Shown: piece by piece, positions 1-6,749 of the stretch
How the letters are laid out: each line of letters begins with the position of its first letter
How positions within the stretch are numbered: position 1 is the stretch's first letter
Notes under the pieces: model-generated
What the model was told of the DNA's origin: nothing
Seen by the model: only the letters and a program-made list of their open reading frames with translations
Databases searched by the model: none
Position numbers and translations under genes: made by a program
Assembly (NCBI GenBank): GCA_963664625.1
Contig: OY761541.1
Span: 3,698,279 to 3,762,278 of the forward strand
Direction: 5' to 3'
Length of the DNA: 64,000 nt
DNA from: CBDCFV01 sp963664625
GTDB taxonomy: Bacteria > Chloroflexota > Dehalococcoidia > Lucifugimonadales > UBA3495

Positions 1-857
1 GATCCATTGTCGACGCGCCCCTCCAACAAGGCGACCCTGGCGAAGCGTCCCCTCAGCACGCCGGTGTAGGCCTTCGCCAGCAAGCTTTCCAGGATGACGA
101 ATATGGCCGGCAACGACACCGTGGGCGTTGCGAAGGATACTTCGCGGACGAAGGTCTCCTCGTGCTGGCGGGGCATTAGGGGAGTGTCGTCCAAGCCGTT
201 GGCAAGCCGCCAGAGCCATGCTCCCTCCTTGCCGAACTCACCCTGCATGGTGTTGAAGGGCAACCGGGCAATACTTCCCATCCTGTCCAGGCCGAAGTCC
301 AGCAGCCGTTCCTTGATTTTCCAGGACGTAGGCAAATGCAGTATGGACATCTCCGCCAGAAAAGCGGCGGCGTCTTCCGGCGCCCGCACAGCCCCAAGGG
401 ACTCGGCCTGCAATGCGGCGGCGTAGGCGGGGAATTTCCCTCCCGCTACCCCCACTTGAGGACGGTATATTTGGGAGACGGCGTCCAGGACCGCCTTGAT
501 TATCCCGGCCTCCCCGCCGTAAAGCTTTTCCAAGCCGCTCAGGTCAACGTAGGCCAGTCCCAATCCCACGTCTTCCACGACCGGACTCCTTTGTTCGAGA
601 TTGTCCAGGATGCCGTTCCACCTTTCACTGTAGAGCGGCATATCGGCTTCGATCAGGGCGGCGTCGGGACGCAGGGACAGGGCCTTCTCCAACGGCATAC
701 CTACTTCTATCTCGTTGGCCGACGGCGACCGGTCGATCACCGTCTTGCGGGTCCCCGACTGCTCCACGATAAGGAGCGTCTTGCCCTTCAGGGCGGGCTG
801 CCGGAGCAACTCGACTTTCACCGGCAGGTGGCTGATTAGAACACACGCTACATACAT
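1..857 (-). CDS. Y-family DNA polymerase, ImuB-like (3' end outside window)
   Basis: The gene starts at ATG 857 behind a GGAGG six bases upstream and runs off the left edge, so about 285 N-terminal residues are visible. The opening (MYVACVLISHLPVKVELLR) matches the Y-family fold, but it lacks the palm aspartate of DinB/UmuC (MDMDxFFA type). The second motif reads SPVVEDVGLGLAYVDLSG, followed by a short LYGG stretch, and lacks the usual DE pair. This is the ImuB pattern, in which a catalytically inactive Y-family protein helps load an error-prone polymerase during damage-induced mutagenesis. A promoter with an overlapping LexA-type box lies 45-75 bases upstream, which supports an SOS role. No partner (ImuA, DnaE2) is visible; any partner would lie to the left of the window. 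Family assignment is good; the ImuB subtype is inferred from the missing carboxylates. Confidence 0.82.
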   Translation of the reverse strand, partial: MYVACVLISHLPVKVELLRQPALKGKTLLIVEQSGTRKTVIDRSPSANEIEVGMPLEKALSLRPDAALIEADMPLYSERWNGILDNLEQRSPVVEDVGLGLAYVDLSGLEKLYGGEAGIIKAVLDAVSQIYRPQVGVAGGKFPAYAAALQAESLGAVRAPEDAAAFLAEMSILHLPTSWKIKERLLDFGLDRMGSIARLPFNTMQGEFGKEGAWLWRLANGLDDTPLMPRQHEETFVREVSFATPTVSLPAIFVILESLLAKAYTGVLRGRFARVALLEGRVDNG

Positions 858-901
858 AGGCGGCCTCCATAATTCCATCCGACCCCGCCGGAAGGGAGAC
901 A

Positions 902-930
902 ATTGTATGAACACATGTTCTAATAATCAA
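902..930 (-). promoter_or_regulatory. SOS-type promoter with LexA (Cheo-type) box
   Basis: Read on the minus strand, TTGATT (925-930) and TACAAT (902-907) are separated by exactly 17 bases and form a good sigma-70-type promoter 45 bases upstream of the polymerase start. Inside the spacer lies GAACACATGTTC (909-920), a perfect match to the GAAC-N4-GTTC box bound by LexA/DinR in Gram-positive bacteria. A repressor bound there would cover the promoter, so the polymerase is probably induced by DNA damage. That this host's LexA recognises this box is an inference. Confidence 0.7.
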
Positions 931-1018
931 GGGGCAATTGACAGGAAATTCCGGCATACTGTCTACTAGACGTGATGCTCCACTCCCTCTCGGTGTTCAA
1001 CATAATGACGGCAGAATA

Positions 1019-1273
1019 ACCCACACCAACGAGGCCCTGGACTGGTGGATACGCACTTCCATCGGCTCGTCCCGCCATGTGTCCGGCACCTGCAAAATCG
1101 GCCCGGACTCGGACCCCATGGCGGTGGTAGACCAGCAGTGCCGTGTAAAGGGAGTCACCGGCATCTGGGTGGCCGATTCTTCAATAATGCCCCGGGTCAC
1201 CAAGGCCAACACCAACGCCACCACCATTATGATCGGCGAGAGGGTAGCCGACTGGGTGGCCCAAGAAGCGTAA
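1019..1273 (+). pseudogene. GMC oxidoreductase C-terminal fragment
   Basis: About 85 codons match only the extreme C-terminus of glucose-methanol-choline oxidoreductases. They include HVSGTCKIGPDSDPMAVVD and the conserved ADSSIMP ... NTNATTIMIGE block that holds the active-site His and Asn of this family. The FAD-binding N-terminus (normally about 450 further residues) is absent, no ribosome site precedes the reading frame, and the sequence upstream is the promoter of the divergent polymerase gene. It is best read as the remnant of a deleted gene, with the breakpoint near 1010-1020. The fragment ends 14 bases before the next start codon. Confidence 0.8.
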
Positions 1274-1287
1274 GGGAGGAGTTCATC

Positions 1288-2280
1288 ATGACGATGGAAC
1301 AGGGTTTCTCTAGGTTGAAGGAAATCGCTCATAAGATGAAGGAAGACAGGGAAAGAGGATTGGCGCCAAGTTCCGTTACTCCAACTGTCCGTGAGTTCAT
1401 GTCATGGTTTGGATATGCACGACGCGGCCTTTGGATAGTTGAGAGAGTACGCGAAGAACTGGAGGCTAATGGTCTTCACACTGAGCCTGACTTTCAACAC
1501 GCTTATGTCGACGGCCCCATTTCCTTTCGAGACTCTTCGATTTCCGCCCCTCTCGCTGACAGCACACTGCGTGTGGACATCCTAGAAGCTGCCCACAATT
1601 CACCAACAACTGTCACACCAAACGATGATCTGAAGACAGCTATCACCCATATGATGAGTAATGACTTCTCTCAGATACCTGTAATGGAAGGCCAAAGGCA
1701 AGTAAAAGGGATACTCACTTGGGAATCCATCGGTTCCAAGACTGCAATGGGGCAGATTAGCAACGATGTTAAGGTCTATATGGAACGAGCTGAAATCATT
1801 GATGGTCAACAGCCTTTTTTCGATGCAGTCAACGTCATCGCTAGAACCGGATATGTATTGGTAAGGGGTCAAGACAAAATTATCACGGGAATCGTTACAG
1901 CGAGCGATCTAAACGACCAATTTCTCCAATTGGCCGAACCATTCCTTCTCGTAGGAGAAATAGAGAGCCACATTAGGAGAGTAATTCATGGCCGGTTCAC
2001 GCGTGAAGAACTTGTCGACATATCAAGGTCATCAGATAACCAGACCATAGACCACATCGCCAACCTGACGTTTGGTGATTACTGCCATTTGCTGGAAGAC
2101 CCCAAAAGATGGGAAAAGCTGAGCCTAAAATTTGATCGAACGGTATTCGTGAAACTTCTGCATGAAATTAGGGACATACGGAACAACGTGATGCATTTCA
2201 ATCCTGATGGGTTGGACCCGGAGGACGTGCGGAAATTGCGGAATGCGTCGCGCTTTCTTCAGCAACTAGCGAGCAACTAG
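1288..2280 (+). CDS. CBS-domain protein with C-terminal HEPN (Swt1-like) domain
   Basis: A 330-residue protein starting at ATG 1288 behind GGGAGGAG. Residues ~90-205 hold a pair of CBS motifs (TVTPNDDLKTAITHMMSND...IPVMEG...KGILTWESI and a second copy ending GIVTASDLNDQF), which usually bind adenine nucleotides. The C-terminus (~215-330) is helical and contains R298-NNVM-H303, the Rx4H signature of HEPN RNases. A nucleotide-sensing CBS pair joined to a possible RNase suggests a stress- or phage-responsive effector, but RNase activity is inferred. The gene is clearly AT-richer than its neighbours and follows a gene remnant, consistent with horizontal acquisition. Its ribosome site begins in the stop codon of the remnant. 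Confidence 0.75.
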   Translation: MTMEQGFSRLKEIAHKMKEDRERGLAPSSVTPTVREFMSWFGYARRGLWIVERVREELEANGLHTEPDFQHAYVDGPISFRDSSISAPLADSTLRVDILEAAHNSPTTVTPNDDLKTAITHMMSNDFSQIPVMEGQRQVKGILTWESIGSKTAMGQISNDVKVYMERAEIIDGQQPFFDAVNVIARTGYVLVRGQDKIITGIVTASDLNDQFLQLAEPFLLVGEIESHIRRVIHGRFTREELVDISRSSDNQTIDHIANLTFGDYCHLLEDPKRWEKLSLKFDRTVFVKLLHEIRDIRNNVMHFNPDGLDPEDVRKLRNASRFLQQLASN

Positions 2281-2367
2281 CGCACTGATCCCCAAGCCAA
2301 AGCCCCGAACTTCGATGCCGATGAGACAGTCTGAGACTTGGCTTTGGTTTAGGTTGGTTAAGGAGAT

Positions 2368-3813
2368 TCACCGCAGCGTCAGCGAAAAGTCCCCCTTCTG
2401 GATACTGATCGAAGCGATGTCCTTCCTGCTGGTAAGCTCCCGCACCAAGTCCAGGACCGGCTTGTCCTTTGACGGGTAGTAGTAGGACTTGGGGCCGGCG
2501 GCCAGTACCTCGTCGACCGCCTGCTGGTTGGAGCTGAGAACGCGGAGCAGGAACTCTTCGTCGGAAAGGTCCGGATCGTACTCCTTCCGCAACTCCTCTA
2601 TGGGACGCTGGGGCGGCTCCCAGTCCAATAGCTCCTTCGTCCGGGGCATCGCCATCACCCGCGCTTTCACGTCGGGGTCCACCGGGGCCGCCAAGTCCCC
2701 GTAGTGGCCCAGGATGTACTTGATGACCTCGTCGGTGATGATCCGGTACCGTTCCCCGGCCGTGTGGTTCAGGACGGCTTGGGCACCGATGTACTGGGAA
2801 ATCGGCGTCACCATGATGGGGTACCCCAGTTCCCGGCGAATGAGGGCTATCTCGTCCAGCAGCGCGTCCAACTGGTGGCCCAGGCCCCGCCTATCGAGCT
2901 CCGCCTTGTAGTTCGACATCATCCCGCCGGGGACTTGATGCTCGTATTGCCGCAGGTCATACTCCACCGGCGCGCCCTCGGGGAAGCCCTCCTTTTTGGC
3001 CACGAAACGGAAGTGCTCGGTCATCTCCTCCAGAGCCTTTTCGTTGATGCCCGTGGAATAGCCCATGGACTTGACGTTGCGGAGGATGACGTCGGCCGAC
3101 GGCTGCGAAGGCCCGTTGGCCAAGGGCGCCACGGCGGTATGGAGGGTGTCGATGCCCAACTTGAGCGCATCCATGTAGTAGACCGGGGCCAGTCCGGTGG
3201 AGCAGTGGCCGTGGAGTTCCATCGGTATGCCGTCGATCTCCTTCCTGATGGCCGGGACCAGCGTCCTGACCCGCTCCGGCGTCAGCAGGCCGTCCACGTC
3301 CTTGATGAATATGCGCTCCGCGCCCGCATCCGCCATCTCACGCGCTTTCTGGGCATAGTATTCGTCGGTGTGCACCGGGCTGTAGGAATATATCAACGCC
3401 ACCATGGTGATCATGCCCGCGTCCCTGGACCACTGGATAGCCTTGGTTATCTGGGCCATGTCGTGATAGGGGTCGTTGATGCGTAGCCTGCCTGCCCCGG
3501 CCTCGCTTATCTTCTTGGCCCAGAACTCGGTCACCGAGTCGGGCACGTTGCCGAAGTTGCGCAACACGCCGCCGACGATCAGGGGCGTATTGGGCATGGC
3601 CCTCGACATCAGCTTGACCCGCTCCCAAGGGTTCTCCCGCTGGTTCCGCACACACCAGTCCATGCTGATCAAGGCCATGAAGTCCAGTGCCTCGAAGCCT
3701 ACCTGGTCGATTACCGGCGCGATGGGCAGCATCATCGCCGTGGTCATCCGCCCGTTCCACAGGCTCTGGTGGGCGTCCCGCAGCGTTGTATCGACGAAAG
3801 CGACTTGGGTCAT
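2368..3813 (-). CDS. Biotin-dependent carboxylase carboxyltransferase subunit (OadA / pyruvate carboxylase B type)
   Basis: A 481-residue protein starting at ATG 3813, with GGAGG ten bases upstream. The N-terminus DTTLRDAHQSLWNGR (from residue 8) is the signature of the HMGL-like carboxyltransferase of pyruvate carboxylase, oxaloacetate decarboxylase alpha and the transcarboxylase 5S subunit. The carbamylated lysine lies in IFIKDVDGLLTP (about residue 170), and the metal-binding histidines in ELHGHCSTG (about 198). There is no fused biotinyl domain; biotin is carried by the separate protein at 5193. The start overlaps the biotin carboxylase stop by four bases (ATGA). Together the three subunits most likely carboxylate pyruvate to oxaloacetate; the reverse decarboxylase role is less likely because no membrane beta subunit is present. 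A longer open frame extends to 4098 but lies within the upstream gene. Confidence 0.88.
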   Translation of the reverse strand: MTQVAFVDTTLRDAHQSLWNGRMTTAMMLPIAPVIDQVGFEALDFMALISMDWCVRNQRENPWERVKLMSRAMPNTPLIVGGVLRNFGNVPDSVTEFWAKKISEAGAGRLRINDPYHDMAQITKAIQWSRDAGMITMVALIYSYSPVHTDEYYAQKAREMADAGAERIFIKDVDGLLTPERVRTLVPAIRKEIDGIPMELHGHCSTGLAPVYYMDALKLGIDTLHTAVAPLANGPSQPSADVILRNVKSMGYSTGINEKALEEMTEHFRFVAKKEGFPEGAPVEYDLRQYEHQVPGGMMSNYKAELDRRGLGHQLDALLDEIALIRRELGYPIMVTPISQYIGAQAVLNHTAGERYRIITDEVIKYILGHYGDLAAPVDPDVKARVMAMPRTKELLDWEPPQRPIEELRKEYDPDLSDEEFLLRVLSSNQQAVDEVLAAGPKSYYYPSKDKPVLDLVRELTSRKDIASISIQKGDFSLTLR

Positions 3814-5174
3814 CTGTGGTTTCCTCCAATGCTTGCCACTTTTTCCAGCCAGCCCGTATTGACGCGGCCGGCGATGAAGTCCGCCCTCTCCACCAGAGAC
3901 GACAGAAAAGAGATGGTGGTGTCCACGCCCTCTACGTGGAAGTTGGCCAAGGCCCGTTGCAACCGGGCTATGGCCTCCATCCGGGTGTTGCCTGCAACAA
4001 TCAGCTTGGCCAGGAGGGAGTCGTAAAACGGCGGTACGGTATAACCCGCGTAGCAATGGCTGTCCACCCGGATGCCCAGCCCCTCTGGCGGTTCCCATCG
4101 CGTGATGCGCCCTGGCGACGGCCTGAAATCGTCCTCCGGCCGCTCGGCGTTAATGCGGCATTCGATGGCATGGCCCTTGGCGCTTACCTGGCCCTGCGAA
4201 AAGCCGACCGCATCTCCCTGCGCCACTCGTATCTGCTCCTGCACCAGGTCGATGCCGGTCGTCATCTCCGTCACTGGATGCTCTACCTGGATGCGGGTAT
4301 TCATCTCCAGGAAGTAGAAGGTTCCCTTGTCCTGGTCGACAATAAATTCGACCGTCCCAGCGTTTTCGTATCTGATGGCCTCCGTAATGCCTAGCGCCGC
4401 TTGGCACAGCTTTTCCCGGAGGTTGCCGGACAGGCCCGGCGCCGGGGCCTCTTCGATCAGCTTTTGATAGCGCCGCTGCACCGAGCAGTCCCGCTCGAAC
4501 AAGTGGACACTGTTCCCGTGGCTGTCGCCCAGCACCTGCACCTCGACGTGGCGGGCGTTGGGGATGAAGGACTCCAAGTACAGCCGGTCGTCGCCAAAGG
4601 CCGACCGGGCCTCGGCGGCCGCTTCCCTGTAGACAGCCTCCAGGTCGTCCGGCCGGTATACCGTTTTCATGCCCTTGCCGCCGCCGCCCGCCGCCGCTTT
4701 CAACAGAATCGGGTACCCCACGTCTTCCGCCATGACCGACGCCTTGGATAATTCGTCGATCAATTCCGACCCCGGCACCACCGGAACCCCCAGGCCCGCG
4801 GCGGCCTGCCGCGCCGCCAGCTTGTCGCCCATCGTCCTGATGTGTTGGGGGCTCGGGCCGATGAAGACAATCCTGTTGTCGATGCAGGCTTGGGACAGTT
4901 CCGGTTTCTCCGCCAGGAACCCGTAGCCCGGATGGATGGCGTCGGAGCCGCTGCCGAGGGCCGCCTCGACAATTGTTCCCACGCTCAGGTAGCTGCTTGA
5001 GGACGGGGCCGGGCCTATGCACAACGTCCGGTCGGCCATCCGCGCCGGCAGGCTGTCTCCATCGGCCTCCGACGCCGCCAGCACCGTTTCTATGCCCAAG
5101 GCCCGGCAGGCGCGAATGACGCGGACGGCAATTTCCCCCCTGTTGGCGACGAGCACCCTGGTAATGGCGGGCAT
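3810..5174 (-). CDS. accC: Biotin carboxylase subunit (AccC/PycA family)
   Basis: A 454-residue ATP-grasp enzyme, normal length for the family. It opens with VLVANRGEIAVRVIRACRAL, has the ATP-binding glycine loop KAAAGGGGKGM near residues 159-169, and the catalytic segment EMNTRIQVEHPVTE near 288-301. It carboxylates the biotin on the carrier protein encoded just upstream using ATP and bicarbonate. It is the middle gene of a compact operon: carrier at 5193-5720, this gene, then carboxyltransferase with a 4-base overlap. The same protein could in principle serve acetyl-CoA carboxylase, but its partner here is a pyruvate-carboxylase-type carboxyltransferase. Confidence 0.93.
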   Translation of the reverse strand: MPAITRVLVANRGEIAVRVIRACRALGIETVLAASEADGDSLPARMADRTLCIGPAPSSSSYLSVGTIVEAALGSGSDAIHPGYGFLAEKPELSQACIDNRIVFIGPSPQHIRTMGDKLAARQAAAGLGVPVVPGSELIDELSKASVMAEDVGYPILLKAAAGGGGKGMKTVYRPDDLEAVYREAAAEARSAFGDDRLYLESFIPNARHVEVQVLGDSHGNSVHLFERDCSVQRRYQKLIEEAPAPGLSGNLREKLCQAALGITEAIRYENAGTVEFIVDQDKGTFYFLEMNTRIQVEHPVTEMTTGIDLVQEQIRVAQGDAVGFSQGQVSAKGHAIECRINAERPEDDFRPSPGRITRWEPPEGLGIRVDSHCYAGYTVPPFYDSLLAKLIVAGNTRMEAIARLQRALANFHVEGVDTTISFLSSLVERADFIAGRVNTGWLEKVASIGGNHR

Positions 5175-5192
5175 TAGGTGAAAGACTCTCCC

Positions 5193-5720
5193 TCAGTCCA
5201 CGTCGGGGTCCAGCAAAAAGAGGGTCTGCCTGTACTCCACCAGTTGCCCGTCCTCAACGCAGACCCGTGCGATTCGCCCCCGCTTCTCCGCCTTGATGGT
5301 GCTGAACAGTTTCATCACCTCTATGATGCAGACGGTAGTGTCTTCGTCCACCACCATCCCCACTTCCACAAATGGCGGCTCCCCGGGCTTGGGGGCCTTG
5401 TAGAATGTCCCCAGCATCGGTGATGTAATCGAGACCAACTGCCCTTGGTCAACATCCGCCACGGCATCGGGCTGCGATTCCGGGACGCTTGAAACAGGCG
5501 CCGGGGCCAGTTCCTCTACAGGAGGTGGAGGCGGTGTCGGTGGAGAGTACGCCAGCGGCGTGGGCGTAGCCGTGGCTTGGTCGACTTCCGGCAACGGGGC
5601 AAGGCTTCCACTCCTGTTGACCGCTATTCTCAGGTCGCCTATCTGCAACCGCAATTCGTTGAAATCCGATTCTTCAAGGTACCTGATAATCTGGATGACG
5701 TCGTCTTCGTTCAAGTCCAT
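5193..5720 (-). CDS. accB: Biotin carboxyl carrier protein
   Basis: A 175-residue carrier. An N-terminal helix-rich segment (1-45, AccB-like MDLNEDDVIQIIRYLEESD) is followed by a Pro/Ala-rich flexible linker (about 50-95). The C-terminal biotinyl (lipoyl-like) domain carries the motif EVMKL, in which K137 is the biotin attachment site. It is the first gene of the three-gene carboxylase operon, with an 18-base gap to the biotin carboxylase gene. The AccB-like N-terminus is more typical of acetyl-CoA carboxylase carriers, although the carboxyltransferase partner is of pyruvate carboxylase type. Confidence 0.92.
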   Translation of the reverse strand: MDLNEDDVIQIIRYLEESDFNELRLQIGDLRIAVNRSGSLAPLPEVDQATATPTPLAYSPPTPPPPPVEELAPAPVSSVPESQPDAVADVDQGQLVSITSPMLGTFYKAPKPGEPPFVEVGMVVDEDTTVCIIEVMKLFSTIKAEKRGRIARVCVEDGQLVEYRQTLFLLDPDVD

Positions 5721-5780
5721 GATTCATCCCAAGGAACCGACCCTGCATTATTTGATTGGCTACCCATCATATCCCATATT

Positions 5781-6749
5781 TCAGGTGGACGGCTTGGCCT
5801 TGGAGTCGTCTTTCGCCGCCAAGAGAGACTCGAGACCCTGTTCTATGAAGTCCGCAACCGCGGCCTCTGCTACCAGCACATAATAGGGTGACTCGGAGGA
5901 CTTGACCACGAATGCCCCTTCCTCCTCGAATTTCGCCCCTATACGGAGCACGATTTCGTCGCCGTTGCCGGCTCCTGTGTTCACGGTCACCGTGGAAATG
6001 GGCGCGTTGGGAGGGAAATAGCTCCCCGGTTCCTCCTTGCCCAACGGTCGTAGCAGCCTCAGCGAGGCCAGCTTGCCCACCAGTGAAGTTACCTTTTCCT
6101 GGTCCAACGCCCTATCGTCCTCCGATCCGGCGAAAACCCACTCCTGCTCGTCGTTTTTTTCCAGGCGAAACATCCCTTGGGGATTGTCCAGTGAGACCGA
6201 CGTTACTTGGTCGGCGTTGACATTGACGTATGCGGGATCAACCCAGAAACCCGCATCAACCGGAGATACTACAGCCGACAAAGCCGGCGCCAGGTACACT
6301 CGGTCCTGTCCGTCGGCCCTAACGTGGCCCGAACCGGTCCGAGGCGACGTCCCCAAGTAGAACCTGTGTCGCTCGCCTTCGGCGGTGTCAAGCTCGATCA
6401 ACCGCTCGAAGTCGTTCCCGGCCACCTTGAGGCGGGCGTGGCTGGCCTTGGTCTCGGCTACCAACGACGTCTTCGTAATATCCTCGACTTTTGTCAGAAA
6501 GTCGGGCAGTCTGTTCTCCTCGCACGGGTAGTCGTCCGCCTCCGGCAGGACGCATCCGAAGGGGGTGCGCGCCAGCCTGATTGACCTTCCTTCCGAGTCG
6601 GATATGGTCACGGCGGTCACGTTCACCGCCTCCAATCCGGGAAACAGCTTGCCGCCGTCGGCGTCCGACGACCGGGGCCAGAACACGACGACCAGCACCA
6701 CTACCTGCAACACCAGAAGGGCGGCCAGTATTTTGTTTCCCGTGGTCAC
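5781..6749 (-). CDS. DUF4340 domain protein, ABC-export operon
   Basis: A 322-residue protein starting at GTG 6749, whose GTGA overlaps the stop of the upstream permease. It has one N-terminal transmembrane helix (KILAALLVLQVVVLVVVFW) and a long soluble extracytoplasmic part rich in beta strands. DUF4340 proteins regularly sit directly after GldG-like genes, as here. The exact function is unknown; it probably forms part of the envelope complex built by the ABC exporter encoded upstream. I chose GTG because the longer open frame lies entirely inside the upstream gene and the membrane helix begins right after this GTG. Confidence 0.8.
   Translation of the reverse strand: MTTGNKILAALLVLQVVVLVVVFWPRSSDADGGKLFPGLEAVNVTAVTISDSEGRSIRLARTPFGCVLPEADDYPCEENRLPDFLTKVEDITKTSLVAETKASHARLKVAGNDFERLIELDTAEGERHRFYLGTSPRTGSGHVRADGQDRVYLAPALSAVVSPVDAGFWVDPAYVNVNADQVTSVSLDNPQGMFRLEKNDEQEWVFAGSEDDRALDQEKVTSLVGKLASLRLLRPLGKEEPGSYFPPNAPISTVTVNTGAGNGDEIVLRIGAKFEEEGAFVVKSSESPYYVLVAEAAVADFIEQGLESLLAAKDDSKAKPST

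Noticed and set aside
1045..1287. Upstream extension of the CBS-HEPN frame
   Set aside because: The translated extension is low-complexity, His/Arg-rich shadow of the GMC remnant; ATG 1288 has a strong ribosome site.
3814..4098. N-terminal extension of the carboxyltransferase frame
   Set aside because: It lies wholly inside the biotin carboxylase gene in another frame; the DTTLRDAHQS start at ATG 3813 has a ribosome site.
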